A stretch of DNA of 39,461 bases. Origin: Eubacteriales bacterium. GTDB taxonomy: Bacteria; Bacillota; Clostridia; Lachnospirales; Vallitaleaceae. The position numbers and the translations under genes were made by a program. Every line of letters starts with the position of its first letter. The first letter of the stretch is position 1. Location: NCBI GenBank assembly GCA_030535295.1, contig JAUMXK010000015.1:1-39461 (forward strand), read 5' to 3'. Shown one piece after another: positions 23,722 through 32,073 of the stretch. Below the pieces are notes generated by a model. That model ran no database searches and was not told the DNA's origin. It saw only the letters and a list, made by a program, of their open reading frames with translations.

Positions 23722-24525
23722 CTATTCACCTGCCTCTGCATTATTATCCTGAGCAGCCATTTGTGATTGCATCTTTGGTGATAAGAAGGCTTTGAGCTTT
23801 TCTTCAATAACACGAGGGTTTTCACCGGCTTGAATGGAAAGAAGACCTTCTACCATAACCTCCTTGACCATCATTTCTTCCGTGGAACGAATCTTCAGCT
23901 TAGAAGCAAATGGAATCGCAATAAAGTTTGCCAAAATAGAGCCGTACAAAGTGGTAATCAAGGCAACCGCCATCGCAGGTCCGATAGCCGAAGAATCTCC
24001 GCCTACCGCCTTCAACATATTTACAAGACCAATTAAGGTACCAATCATACCCCAAGCCGGTCCGAGTTCACCGATTTTCGCCCAAAATGCTTGAACGGAA
24101 CTATGTCTTTCTTCAATATAAATAATTTCCGTTTCCAAAATATTCCGAACCAGTTCCGGATCGGTTCCATCTACGATTAACAGGATGCCCTTTTTCAAAA
24201 ACGCATCATTGACGGAATTGGCCGCTTCTTCCAATGCCAAAAGTCCCTCTTTCCGAGCGATGTTCGAAAGCTGAATAATATCCTGAATCATCTTTCCTTC
24301 ATTGTTTTTAATATCCTTAAAAATCAGGGTTGCTCCCTTTAAGCCGTTCATAAACTTATTCATCGGGAATGTGATTAAAACGGATGCCATGGTACCGCCT
24401 AATACAATCATTACCGAAGCCGGATCGCCAAAGTTTGCAAGCGAGCTGACACCACCGTTTAAAATGATGGATGCCAAGAAAAAGAATATTCCCAATATCA
24501 ATCCAATAATTGATGCTAAATCCAC
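23722..24525 (-). CDS. motA: Flagellar motor stator protein MotA
   Basis: MotA forms the five-fold stator ring that pushes FliG. The 267-residue protein has four membrane helices: two near the N-terminus and two around 145-200 that contain GELGPAWGMIGTLIGLVNML and the TTLYGSILAN segment with the conserved channel prolines. A cytoplasmic loop of about 90 residues carries the charged torque helix. I choose GTG 24525 as start because GAGGTGG lies five bases before it and MDLASIIGLILGI is the standard MotA N-terminus. An earlier in-frame GTG at 24534 lies within that site. It is the first of motA-motB behind flbD, downstream of an internal promoter. Confidence 0.96.
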   Translation of the reverse strand: MDLASIIGLILGIFFFLASIILNGGVSSLANFGDPASVMIVLGGTMASVLITFPMNKFMNGLKGATLIFKDIKNNEGKMIQDIIQLSNIARKEGLLALEEAANSVNDAFLKKGILLIVDGTDPELVRNILETEIIYIEERHSSVQAFWAKIGELGPAWGMIGTLIGLVNMLKAVGGDSSAIGPAMAVALITTLYGSILANFIAIPFASKLKIRSTEEMMVKEVMVEGLLSIQAGENPRVIEEKLKAFLSPKMQSQMAAQDNNAEAGE

Positions 24526-24551
24526 AATTTCCACCTCGTCAATTTCAATAC

Positions 24552-24737
24552 CTACTTTTGATAGATTGCTCTCTTAAACTCATATATTTTTTGATACAAC
24601 TCTTCTTTCGTTTCCCTTACTATTATCTTCTTCCCCGTTGTCAATGTAATAATAGTATCCGGTGTTTCTTCGATCAATTCTATCAAGTCTTCATTGAGCA
24701 AAAGTTCCAGATTATTTAATTTGGTGATGTATATCAT
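24552..24737 (-). CDS. flbD: FlbD/SwrD-type small flagellar protein
   Basis: The 61-residue protein matches the FlbD/YlzI (SwrD) family: MIYITKLNNLELLLNEDLIE, then PDTIITLTTGKKIIVRE, a small beta-rich fold ending in a helix EELYQKIYEFKRA. In B. subtilis, SwrD raises motor torque and swarming, acting through stator function. Here it sits immediately before motA-motB, which strengthens that link. The start is ATG 24737, five bases after AAAGGAG; GTG 24743 overlaps that site. It is the first gene downstream of an internal sigma-A-like promoter at 24803-24831. The family call is firm; the torque role is inference from the homologue. Confidence 0.9.
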   Translation of the reverse strand: MIYITKLNNLELLLNEDLIELIEETPDTIITLTTGKKIIVRETKEELYQKIYEFKRAIYQK

Positions 24738-24802
24738 CTGCACTCCTTTATCTCGAAAACCTTTCCAATACAGCCCTTTATAGTAGCTGCACAGCTGAAT
24801 TA

Positions 24803-24831
24803 ATTATAGCAATTTTATAGAAAAAAGTAAA
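24803..24831 (-). promoter_or_regulatory. Internal sigma-A-type promoter upstream of flbD-motA-motB
   Basis: On the minus strand TTTACT (24831-24826) and a perfect TATAAT (24808-24803) are 17 bases apart. TG at the right place gives an extended -10 (TGcTATAAT). It lies in the 163-base gap between flgE and flbD, just beyond a large hairpin. It should give expression of stator and downstream genes separate from the codY-proximal promoter. Confidence 0.72.
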
Positions 24832-24845
24832 GTCCAAGTTCAGTA

Positions 24846-24889
24846 AAGGAAAGCCTATACAGCTTTATTCTCTGTGCTAGGCTCTCCTT
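24846..24889 (-). terminator. Large hairpin after flgE, partial terminator or RNA-stabilising end
   Basis: TAGGCTCTCCTT (24878-24889) pairs with AAGGAAAGCCTA (24846-24857) through 12 pairs, one of them G-U. Inside it, ACAG/CTGT can extend the stem. It starts 11 bases after the flgE stop. The trailing U-run on the minus strand is short (TTTAC), so termination may be incomplete. Confidence 0.6.
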
Positions 24890-24900
24890 AGATTACCGCC

Positions 24901-26211
24901 CTATCTCTTTAAGTTTACCAATTCCTGTAATATTTCATCCGAAGTTGTGATTACTCTGGAGTTCGCTTGAAATCCTCTTTGAGTTGTAATCATTTCGGTA
25001 AATTCCAGGGATAAATCTACATTACTCATTTCCAATACACCGGAGTTGATGGTGGATCCGATAGAAGTCACATCCTTACCGATACCGTTGAATTCTCCGG
25101 AGTTCATGGTTGTTCCGAATAAGTTGTTGCCTTCTTTTTGCAAACCGGCCGGATTGTCGAAATCCGCAATTACGACCTGACCCAGCAATTTACTGTCTCC
25201 ATTGGAATACTTTGCAAGGATTCTTCCATCACCACCGATTTGAAATCCGGACATTTCCCCTGCCGCGTTACCGGCTCCGATTTTGTCCTTGTCACCACGC
25301 ATTCCTTGAATGGTGGTATTTCCCGAAAACTGGGTTATTTTTGAGAAATCTATTTTCATGTCACTGATTTTTGATTTGAAGTTGGTGTCACCACCGGTCA
25401 GGGTAAAGACCGCTGCCGCAGGATTATCAATGGTACCTGCATCATTGAAGGTAATTACCACAGGATTGGTGTCCGGTGCCATAGCAGGAGTGGTTGTCAC
25501 GACATTGGAGTTTTGGTCGGTCACTTTTTCCAGGCTCAATTCGTAGCTGCCCGGATTTCCATTGGCTTTTTTCATACGAAATTGTGCCGTGTAAGGATAC
25601 CCCTGGCTGTCATAGAAGTTGAAGGTAATCGGAACACCGGCCTCTGTCGGTGCTACTTGTGAATCATTTTGATTGATGTTTCCGGTCAGCATGCCTTGGG
25701 TCGTTGCCTGTGGCAAGCTGTACATATTTTCCGGAGACATTACCTTCAGCGGAGTCACTTCCGCTTTTTGAATTTCATTCGGTTTGTTCGGATCCGGTTG
25801 CCAACCCATGACATACATACCGGACGGATTGACCAAATTGCCGGCTACGTCTACACGGAAAGCACCGGCTCTGGTAAACTTCAAACCCTCAGCATTTTTT
25901 ACGATAAAAAATCCGTCTCCTTCAATCTTTAAGTCCGTAATCAGGTCGGTTCTTTGTGCCGCTCCTTCATTCATATTGATATCAATTGTGTTTACATTGG
26001 CACCCAAGCCGATTTGCATCGGGTTACGACCGCCTAAGTTCGGTGTCGGTCCGGAAGCATTCTGCAAATTTTGGCTGAATACTTCGTTGAACAAGGTACG
26101 GCTGGCTTTAAAGCCTGCTGTATTCACGTTTGAAATGTTGTTACCTATTACGTCCATCTTCGTTTGATGAACTCTCAATCCGGATACACCGGAATACATT
26201 GAACGCATCAT
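24901..26211 (-). CDS. flgE: Flagellar hook protein FlgE
   Basis: FlgE polymerises into the hook. The 436-residue protein has the rod/hook N-terminal motif (MMRSMYSGVSGLRVHQ and VIGNNISNVNTAGFK) and the matching C-terminal motif (NVDLSLEFTEMITTQRGFQANSR, then TTSDEILQELVNLKR), which form the coiled core. The 300-residue Gly/Asn/Thr-rich middle holds the surface domains. The length fits a hook protein and exceeds the roughly 260 residues of the distal rod protein FlgG. ATG 26211 follows AAAGGAGG by nine bases. It follows flgD and the TIGR02530-type gene, as expected for the hook set. Confidence 0.95.
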   Translation of the reverse strand: MMRSMYSGVSGLRVHQTKMDVIGNNISNVNTAGFKASRTLFNEVFSQNLQNASGPTPNLGGRNPMQIGLGANVNTIDINMNEGAAQRTDLITDLKIEGDGFFIVKNAEGLKFTRAGAFRVDVAGNLVNPSGMYVMGWQPDPNKPNEIQKAEVTPLKVMSPENMYSLPQATTQGMLTGNINQNDSQVAPTEAGVPITFNFYDSQGYPYTAQFRMKKANGNPGSYELSLEKVTDQNSNVVTTTPAMAPDTNPVVITFNDAGTIDNPAAAVFTLTGGDTNFKSKISDMKIDFSKITQFSGNTTIQGMRGDKDKIGAGNAAGEMSGFQIGGDGRILAKYSNGDSKLLGQVVIADFDNPAGLQKEGNNLFGTTMNSGEFNGIGKDVTSIGSTINSGVLEMSNVDLSLEFTEMITTQRGFQANSRVITTSDEILQELVNLKR

Positions 26212-26291
26212 AATGCGTAACCTCCTTTATCCTTGGCTAATGGCTCTTTCTTCTGTCTGTCCGAAAGATTTGCTTCCTTACAAAGGTCCAG

Positions 26292-26675
26292 CTACAATAC
26301 CACAGCCCCGTCAATATTTGTAAATACATGGTTTTTGGTTTCTTTAGCATCAAGTGCTGTAATTACCGTGGCATTTTTAATACTTACCACATAAGCCACA
26401 TTATCCATGAGCATAAGCGATTCCCGAATGCCTTTTTCTCTGGCACTGCTAACGCCTTCTTTCAGCTTATCCATGCCATTGGCATCCAGATGGATATCTC
26501 GGTGCTTCATCTGTTCCAGTGCATGTCTGGAAAAGGTCAGCTCCGATTCACTGATTTTCTCCTGCAAAGCCTGCTGAAAACCGCTTGACTTTATCGGACT
26601 TTCTGCTTTTCTAAGGCCAATTTTAGCTTCGTTTTGGATTTGCGAAATGCTCTTAAATTGGTTTTGAATTTTCAT
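26292..26675 (-). CDS. Flagellar operon protein of the TIGR02530 type
   Basis: The 127-residue cytoplasmic-looking protein matches, by its SRHALEQMKHRDIHLDANGMDKLKEGV core and NVAYVVSIKNATVITALD with the final NHVFTNIDGAVV, the small family I know as TIGR02530, found only in Firmicutes flagellar operons between flgD and flgE. Its function is unknown; location suggests a hook-cap or hook-assembly helper, possibly a chaperone for FlgD or FlgE. The N-terminal 35 residues are Lys/Gln rich and probably flexible. ATG 26675 has an AGGAGG site. B. subtilis lacks an obvious copy in the same operon. Confidence 0.87.
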   Translation of the reverse strand: MKIQNQFKSISQIQNEAKIGLRKAESPIKSSGFQQALQEKISESELTFSRHALEQMKHRDIHLDANGMDKLKEGVSSAREKGIRESLMLMDNVAYVVSIKNATVITALDAKETKNHVFTNIDGAVVL

Positions 26676-26727
26676 ATTTCCTCCTTCCCTTTCTGCTTTT
26701 GCTTCAGGTCTTACGGAGTGTACTCCC

Positions 26728-27258
26728 TTATTTTTTCAACGATTTGATGGCCGACTCCAAGTTTGCAACTTTGTTGGTCAACTCTGCAATTTGTTTGGCC
26801 AGCACTTCTGCATCCACGGTTGTTCCGTCATTAATTACCTTTACTTTGGAAAGCTCAACTTCCCTTTGTTTGCCGTCTTCGGACTGCACCAAGAGATATT
26901 GCTTGTTTTCCTTGACATTGACCGCTACGACTTTTCCTATCACCTTGGTGATATCTCCGGTTTGGTCGTTTTTAATTTCCGCCTCTACGTTTTTATTAAT
27001 CATAGCATTGGCTTGGCTGAATTGAAATGCGGAATACATATTGTTCATTTGCTCCAATGCGGTAAATTGTGCCATTTGTGCCAAAAACTCTTTGTCATTG
27101 GTTGGCTCCAAAGGATTTTGATAACGTAATTGCGTGGTCAAAAGATTGAGGAAAGCATCCTTACTCAAGTCACTTCCGCCGACTCTTTTTTTCGGCAAAG
27201 TTTGTGTGCCGTACTCATCCAAAATTCTCTTGCTGATTGCATCTGTATTGTTTGTCAT
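26728..27258 (-). CDS. flgD: Flagellar hook cap/scaffold protein FlgD
   Basis: FlgD caps the growing hook and is needed for FlgE polymerisation. The 176-residue protein has the conserved core FLNLLTTQLRYQNPLEPTND followed by EFLAQMAQFTALEQMNNM, the diagnostic FlgD N-terminal domain. The C-terminus ends in a predicted helix with a Lys tail, and there is no clear Ig-like domain, so it belongs to the short FlgD form found in Firmicutes. It starts at ATG 27258 after AGGAGG, eight bases after fliK. Confidence 0.95.
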   Translation of the reverse strand: MTNNTDAISKRILDEYGTQTLPKKRVGGSDLSKDAFLNLLTTQLRYQNPLEPTNDKEFLAQMAQFTALEQMNNMYSAFQFSQANAMINKNVEAEIKNDQTGDITKVIGKVVAVNVKENKQYLLVQSEDGKQREVELSKVKVINDGTTVDAEVLAKQIAELTNKVANLESAIKSLKK

Positions 27259-27266
27259 ATTTCCTC

Positions 27267-28577
27267 CTATGCAGTAAAGTCCACGGTTCCGGTGGAAATC
27301 TTAATTTCTTCCGTTTCTGCCTCTTCTTTCACCGCATCCATGGTAATCTCACTGATTACTCTTCTGCTTTTTCTTTTTCCGGATTCCTGATTTTGTTCTT
27401 TCGGTTTGTCTTCCGCAAAGTAATTGACAGTGTCACCTACCACCACTTTTACGTCCGATACTCGAATGCCCTGCTCGGAAAGATGCAGTTTTAATTGACT
27501 CATTTGTGCTTCCAGTGCCGATTTTACCGCTTCTGATTCAGCCACAAATTGGCCGGTCATTTGTCCTTCCCGACTGACCACTTGGAATGCCAATTTTCCC
27601 AGATGTTCGGGATTGAGCTGAACGGTTACTTTGGAAGTTCCATCTACATTTTGAGCTGTAAACTTGGTTACCACCTGCTCATAAATATCCCTGACCGAAA
27701 TCGTAGTTGTCACTTTTTCCAGGCCATTCGCCGTCACAATGATTTGCTCTTCTGTTGCTACCACTTTTTGAAAGGCTTCCGGTATGGCCGGTTTGGTAAG
27801 ATTAACTTCCTCTTGCCCTTGCTCCTGTGCCAAATTATCTTGCACAAACTCTTTTTGGTCAGCGGCAGTATCGACTGTCACTGTTCCCGTCATTGTTCCT
27901 GACATGCTTTCTGCTTGCGGCGCTCCGGCAGAGGTCCCCATTTGCTCCGGTTTCAGCATTTGTTCCATCATTGCTCCAAAATCAGCTTCTTCGGGCATTT
28001 TCGCCATTACTGCCTGTGCAATTTTTTCCAAACTTGCCGCTTCCTTCATCAAGGCCTTCAGCTGCATGGTCATATCGGAATTGCTCAGCAATTCGCTCAC
28101 ATCCACTCCCTTGACTTGCATGAAGAATTGTTGCAATTTTCCGGCATCAAAGAAATCTTTCCATTCAAAGCCGAGCGTTGTCATCCACATCTGCATTTCT
28201 TCGTTGGTTAAGCCCAGTTCTTTTTGTACTTTCTCAGCAAATTCTTTCAGTTTCTTATTTTCCGAACTTTGATTGGCATCCGTCTTTACCGAAACTTCGT
28301 TTTGCTTTGTTTCTGAAGCCGTCTGTCCTGCTTTTCCGGCTCTATCCTGCACTTCGGATTTACCCTTCGGTGCGGATTCGCTTTGTGCAGGTCCCGCTTC
28401 ATCTTGTCTTACAGCTGTTTTGGTATTTTTCGGCTCCGGTGCTTTTTCTTGATTGACAGATTTTTGTAAAAACCCTTGAAATGAGCTTGCACCGTCCGTT
28501 TCCGCACTTTTATTTGCAAAGCCGTTCACCTTGGTCGCTACCATAGTTGTAAGGCGACTAATTGATGATGTTGTCAT
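27267..28577 (-). CDS. fliK: Flagellar hook-length control protein FliK
   Basis: FliK measures hook length and triggers the FlhB specificity switch. In this 436-residue protein, residues 1-110 are Lys/Ser/Glu-rich and low-complexity, as in other FliK N-terminal rulers; the middle is variable, with Met-rich helices. The C-terminal Flg_hook domain (about 300-395) shows VTVQLNPEHLGKLAFQVV, then a LxxxGxxxxxVxV-type end LSEQGIRVSDVKVV. After it comes a basic tail. Low sequence conservation is usual; the C-terminal domain and the neighbours make the call. ATG 28577 lies after AGGAGG. Confidence 0.92.
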   Translation of the reverse strand: MTTSSISRLTTMVATKVNGFANKSAETDGASSFQGFLQKSVNQEKAPEPKNTKTAVRQDEAGPAQSESAPKGKSEVQDRAGKAGQTASETKQNEVSVKTDANQSSENKKLKEFAEKVQKELGLTNEEMQMWMTTLGFEWKDFFDAGKLQQFFMQVKGVDVSELLSNSDMTMQLKALMKEAASLEKIAQAVMAKMPEEADFGAMMEQMLKPEQMGTSAGAPQAESMSGTMTGTVTVDTAADQKEFVQDNLAQEQGQEEVNLTKPAIPEAFQKVVATEEQIIVTANGLEKVTTTISVRDIYEQVVTKFTAQNVDGTSKVTVQLNPEHLGKLAFQVVSREGQMTGQFVAESEAVKSALEAQMSQLKLHLSEQGIRVSDVKVVVGDTVNYFAEDKPKEQNQESGKRKSRRVISEITMDAVKEEAETEEIKISTGTVDFTA

Positions 28578-28651
28578 TTTATCCTCCTTTCGTCGATTTT
28601 TTGTGAGGTTTTCCCCACCCTATCTATATCAAGAGACTTGCTCTTAATATC

Positions 28652-29443
28652 TTAACGCTCCGGATACAAATACGCTGTTACTCTGGCTGCCACCTTGGCT
28701 TCCATTTCGCTCATTATTTTTCCGGCTTGGTCGGTATCCAGATTTTTGATAATCATCGCTACCATCTCCAGTCTGGTACTGCTCATCGTTTCCAAAACTT
28801 TGGCCGCTGCCTTCGGTTTCATTTCCGCATAGACTTTGGTCAGTTTTCCCAGCTCTTCCTGCTCTTCCAAGGTTGCCAGCGACTCTTGATAGAGTCTTGC
28901 AGCATTATCCGGACTGATGCTCTCATACCACTGCACAAAAGCTGCTTTGTCACCGGATTCCACAATCAGTCTATCCAGTTCTTCTTTGTCCTTTTGATAT
29001 TTGAGCTGATTTTTCTCAAAAACAGCCAATCTTTCGTTTTCCGTTTTCAGCTTCTGTACTTGCTTCAATAATATATCGGCTTCTTCTTCCTTTTTCTTCA
29101 GTTCCATCTCCATTAAATTTAATTTTTCTTTTACTTCTTCTAAAGTTTCTTCCGGTTCTTTGACAATCGGCTCTCCGGTTTCCGGGTCGAGTTCTATTTC
29201 TCCGGTTTCAGTCATCGGCGGTAAATAAACCTGCGAAAGCGGCCAATTGCGCATAGACGGTGCAAGCATATTTCCCAGTCCGAATACATTCAGCCTAAGC
29301 AACAACAAAAATAAAAGCAATAAAAACACCAAAGAGAGAAAGACAACGAGAATATTCTTAATCAAAGAACCTTTTTGTCTTTCTTTTTTTTCTTTTGTTT
29401 CTATTGCTTCGCTATTTACTTTTTCCATTTTTTCTTTTGCCAT
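28652..29443 (-). CDS. YlxF-like flagellar protein with MgtE-N-like domain
   Basis: The 263-residue protein begins with a charged stretch and one membrane helix (about 30-50). A long Glu/Lys/Leu coiled coil follows (about 95-155), then a helical C-terminal domain with MKPKAAAKVLETMSSTRLEMVAMIIKNL, like the superhelical MgtE N domain. YlxF of B. subtilis has the same layout and the same position between fliJ and fliK; MotE of other bacteria is also related and acts as a chaperone for MotC. The orthology to YlxF is inferred from architecture and place. It starts 11 bases after fliJ. An isolated hairpin lies in the 74-base gap to fliK. Confidence 0.88.
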   Translation of the reverse strand: MAKEKMEKVNSEAIETKEKKERQKGSLIKNILVVFLSLVFLLLLFLLLLRLNVFGLGNMLAPSMRNWPLSQVYLPPMTETGEIELDPETGEPIVKEPEETLEEVKEKLNLMEMELKKKEEEADILLKQVQKLKTENERLAVFEKNQLKYQKDKEELDRLIVESGDKAAFVQWYESISPDNAARLYQESLATLEEQEELGKLTKVYAEMKPKAAAKVLETMSSTRLEMVAMIIKNLDTDQAGKIMSEMEAKVAARVTAYLYPER

Positions 29444-29454
29444 GTCTAACCCCT

Positions 29455-29895
29455 TTATTTCCTACTAAATTTAAAGCTCGATTGTTCATCAACCATTTTC
29501 AGTTCCGCCCTTTTTTCTTCTTCCAAGTACATTTCCAAGGCCTTTTCTCGTAAGATTTCATAGGTTTTGCGTTCCTGCATTGCTTTGGCCAATCTTTCTC
29601 TGCTTACTATCACCTTAGCTTCCAGTTCTTTTTGGTAGACAAGTGCCTCTTTTTCCAAGTCTTTGAGATAGGCAATTTTATTTTGCACTTGAACCAAGTC
29701 TTTCACCAAAAAAGTTTGTGACTGTTTTTCAAAAAAAATTTGATTCTCCTTTAGAATCAATCCTTTGATCCGCTGAATTTCAAGAAGATTTTCATCTCTC
29801 TTTTGCAGTACCCTGCCGTACTCCATTTGATATTGAGATTCCAATTTTTCTTTTATATTCAGCAAATTCTGCATAGAAAAACGAAATTTCGCCAT
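29455..29895 (-). CDS. fliJ: Flagellar export chaperone FliJ
   Basis: FliJ is a coiled-coil export protein that joins the FliI ATPase to the gate. The 146-residue protein is almost entirely helical and charged, starting FRMQNLLN-like FRFSMQNLLNIKEKLE, the typical N-terminal motif, followed by Glu/Lys/Leu heptads with no membrane segment. The length is usual. It starts at ATG 29895 after GGAG, 15 bases after fliI. FliJ is poorly conserved, so the call rests on its N-terminus, coiled-coil character and position. Confidence 0.93.
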   Translation of the reverse strand: MAKFRFSMQNLLNIKEKLESQYQMEYGRVLQKRDENLLEIQRIKGLILKENQIFFEKQSQTFLVKDLVQVQNKIAYLKDLEKEALVYQKELEAKVIVSRERLAKAMQERKTYEILREKALEMYLEEEKRAELKMVDEQSSFKFSRK

Positions 29896-29910
29896 TTGTT
29901 ACGACTCCTT

Positions 29911-31224
29911 TCACGCCTCTTGCTGCACAATTTCCTTGAGCATCCGGATTTCTTCGTCAAAGGAATAAAATTGATTGACTTCTTGTTTTAAGTAGGCATT
30001 GATTTCATCGATTTTGGCAATTGCCTTATCTATTTTAGCATTGGAGCCGTCCACATAAGCACCGATATTTATCAGGTCTTCCGCATCCTGATATGTCGCC
30101 ATCAGGGCTCTCATTTCCGAAGCTGCTTTTTTGTGTTCACTGTCTGCCACTTCCGACATTACCCGTGATACGGATTGAAGTACGTCAATGGCCGGATAAT
30201 GGTTCTTATTGGCGATTTTACGGTTCAACACAATATGCCCATCCAAAATACCTCTGGCCGCATCGGTAATCGGTTCATTCATGTCATCACCGTCAACCAA
30301 TACTGTGTAAAGTGCTGTAATGGAACCTTGATTTGAGTTGCCTGCTCTTTCCAACAAAAGAGGCATAGTCGCAAACACAGATGGTGTGTAGCCCCTGCTG
30401 ACGGGCGGTTCTCCAATCGCCAGACCGATTTCTCTTTGTGCCATGGAAAAGCGAGTTAAGCTATCCATCATCAGCATGACATTTTTTCCTTTATCCCGAA
30501 AATATTCGGCAATGGCGGTAGCAGTCTTGGCTGCCTTTTGTCTTTCCAATGCCGGACGGTCGGAAGTGGCAACCACAACCACACTTTTCTTCAGTCCTTC
30601 CGGCCCTAAGTCTTTTTCAATAAATTCTCTGACTTCTCTGCCACGCTCTCCAATCAAAGCAATGACATTGACATCTGCCAGTGCATTTCGGGCAATCATA
30701 CCCAAAAGAGTACTCTTACCCACACCGCTGCCTGCAAAGATACCGACCCGCTGACCACGTCCGATAGTCAACAGGCCATCAATTACCTTGATCCCCATTG
30801 GCAAATAGTCTTTGATTCTAGCTCTCTGCAAAGGGTCGGGGGCATCATTTTCAATATTATAAAGTTCTTCGGTATAAAACGGTCCCTTGTTGTCGATCGG
30901 TTTTCCCAGACCATCCAAGACTCTGCCGAGCAGGTCATTGGAAACCGACACCTGCAATGGGTGACCAATCGACTTGACATGGCTGCCGGGGCCGATTCCT
31001 TCCATATCATCAAGCGGCATCAGCAAAATATTATTTTCCCGAAAACCGACTACTTCTGCCAAAACGACTCGAGTCGAGTCCTGCGAACTGATCAGACAGG
31101 CATCTCCCACATTGACATTCGGACCTAGGGATTCAATGGTCAAACCGATAACCTTGTTGACTCTTCCCAAGTGCTCAATATAGCTTTTGCTCAACATTTT
31201 TTCATATTTATCAAATTCTATCAT
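29911..31224 (-). CDS. fliI: Flagellar export ATPase FliI
   Basis: FliI powers the release of export substrates from chaperones at the gate. The 437-residue protein resembles the F1 beta subunit: Walker A GSGVGKST at about residues 165-172, GERGREVREFIEKDLG, Walker B VMLMMDSLTRF and the FliI family signature IGEPPVSRGYTPSVF. A long N-terminal domain (1-90) binds FliH. I place the start at ATG 31224, eight bases after AGAGG. Other in-frame starts are ATG 31230 (too close to the site) and TTG 31242. It starts after fliH and before fliJ in the standard order. Confidence 0.97.
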   Translation of the reverse strand: MIEFDKYEKMLSKSYIEHLGRVNKVIGLTIESLGPNVNVGDACLISSQDSTRVVLAEVVGFRENNILLMPLDDMEGIGPGSHVKSIGHPLQVSVSNDLLGRVLDGLGKPIDNKGPFYTEELYNIENDAPDPLQRARIKDYLPMGIKVIDGLLTIGRGQRVGIFAGSGVGKSTLLGMIARNALADVNVIALIGERGREVREFIEKDLGPEGLKKSVVVVATSDRPALERQKAAKTATAIAEYFRDKGKNVMLMMDSLTRFSMAQREIGLAIGEPPVSRGYTPSVFATMPLLLERAGNSNQGSITALYTVLVDGDDMNEPITDAARGILDGHIVLNRKIANKNHYPAIDVLQSVSRVMSEVADSEHKKAASEMRALMATYQDAEDLINIGAYVDGSNAKIDKAIAKIDEINAYLKQEVNQFYSFDEEIRMLKEIVQQEA

Positions 31225-31257
31225 TTCCATGTCCTCTCGCAATCGCTATGTCCGGGT

Positions 31258-32073
31258 TTAACTTTGAATATTTTTCATAATACTTTCATAAATCAAGCGA
31301 AGCTCATCCAACAGCCCTTTGAGCTGGACATCCAAACTGCATTCGATATTACCCATGATAGTTTCGATGATACATTGATTCTTCTCCAGACTTTTATCTT
31401 TCAGGACTTCAATGGTCAGCTTCTCACTCAATTCTTCGGTCAATTTGTTTTTGTTTTCCAAAACATAATCCAGGTCATACTCCGAGACCCGAATAATCAG
31501 GTCACCTTGCAAAGAAATTTCCTGCATTCCCATCCGAATCAGATGTGTAATGACTTCTTCTCTTTGACTGGCCTGACCGACTAGTTTTTCCAGCATGCCT
31601 TTCATCCACAGAATCATCTTACCTTCCAATCTGTGAATTTCCTGTTGATATTTCTGCTCATAACTGTCTGTCAGTTCCCGCTCCAAGGCATTTTTTTTTC
31701 TGCTGTACTCTTCTTCCAATATAGCAGCTCTTCTCTCCAGTTCTTCTTTGGCTTCGGCCATACCCGAATTGTACGCTTCTTCGTAAATCTTGCCTTTTTT
31801 GGCATTGGCTTCTTCCAGAATTTGAGCCGCTTCCTCTTGTGCCTGCTCTAAGTCCGTTTCCGGCTCCGGCAAGACAGACTGCACCTCTTCTTCAGCCACT
31901 TGCGACATTTCCTGTTTCAGAAAATCTTCGGCAAAGTCCTGCACCGCTCTGGTGGCAGCGTTTTCCCTTCTTTCTAAAACCGTCGGCTCCAGCACACGAA
32001 ACTCGGCAAAGCTTTGGATAATCTTTTTTTCCTGGGACAGAGCAACATAATTTTGTTTAATTACTCTAGACAA
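31258..32073 (-). CDS. fliH: Flagellar export ATPase regulator FliH
   Basis: FliH binds FliI and holds it in check or at the C-ring. The 271-residue protein has an N-terminal region with a Glu-rich coiled coil (about 75-150), and a C-terminal half with ISLQGDLIIRVSEYDLDYVL typical of the FliH/YscL/V-ATPase E-type fold, then CIIETIMGNIECSLDVQL. FliH is poorly conserved; the call rests on fold-like features and position between fliG and fliI. The start is TTG 32073, nine bases after GGAGGTG and inside the end of fliG (eight-base overlap). This rare start likely keeps FliH low, coupled to FliG translation. Confidence 0.92.
   Translation of the reverse strand: MSRVIKQNYVALSQEKKIIQSFAEFRVLEPTVLERRENAATRAVQDFAEDFLKQEMSQVAEEEVQSVLPEPETDLEQAQEEAAQILEEANAKKGKIYEEAYNSGMAEAKEELERRAAILEEEYSRKKNALERELTDSYEQKYQQEIHRLEGKMILWMKGMLEKLVGQASQREEVITHLIRMGMQEISLQGDLIIRVSEYDLDYVLENKNKLTEELSEKLTIEVLKDKSLEKNQCIIETIMGNIECSLDVQLKGLLDELRLIYESIMKNIQS

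Noticed and set aside
28590-28620. Short GTGGGG-AAAA-CCTCAC hairpin between the ylxF-like gene and fliK
   Set aside because: Six pairs without a following U-run on the minus strand; not convincing as terminator or riboswitch.
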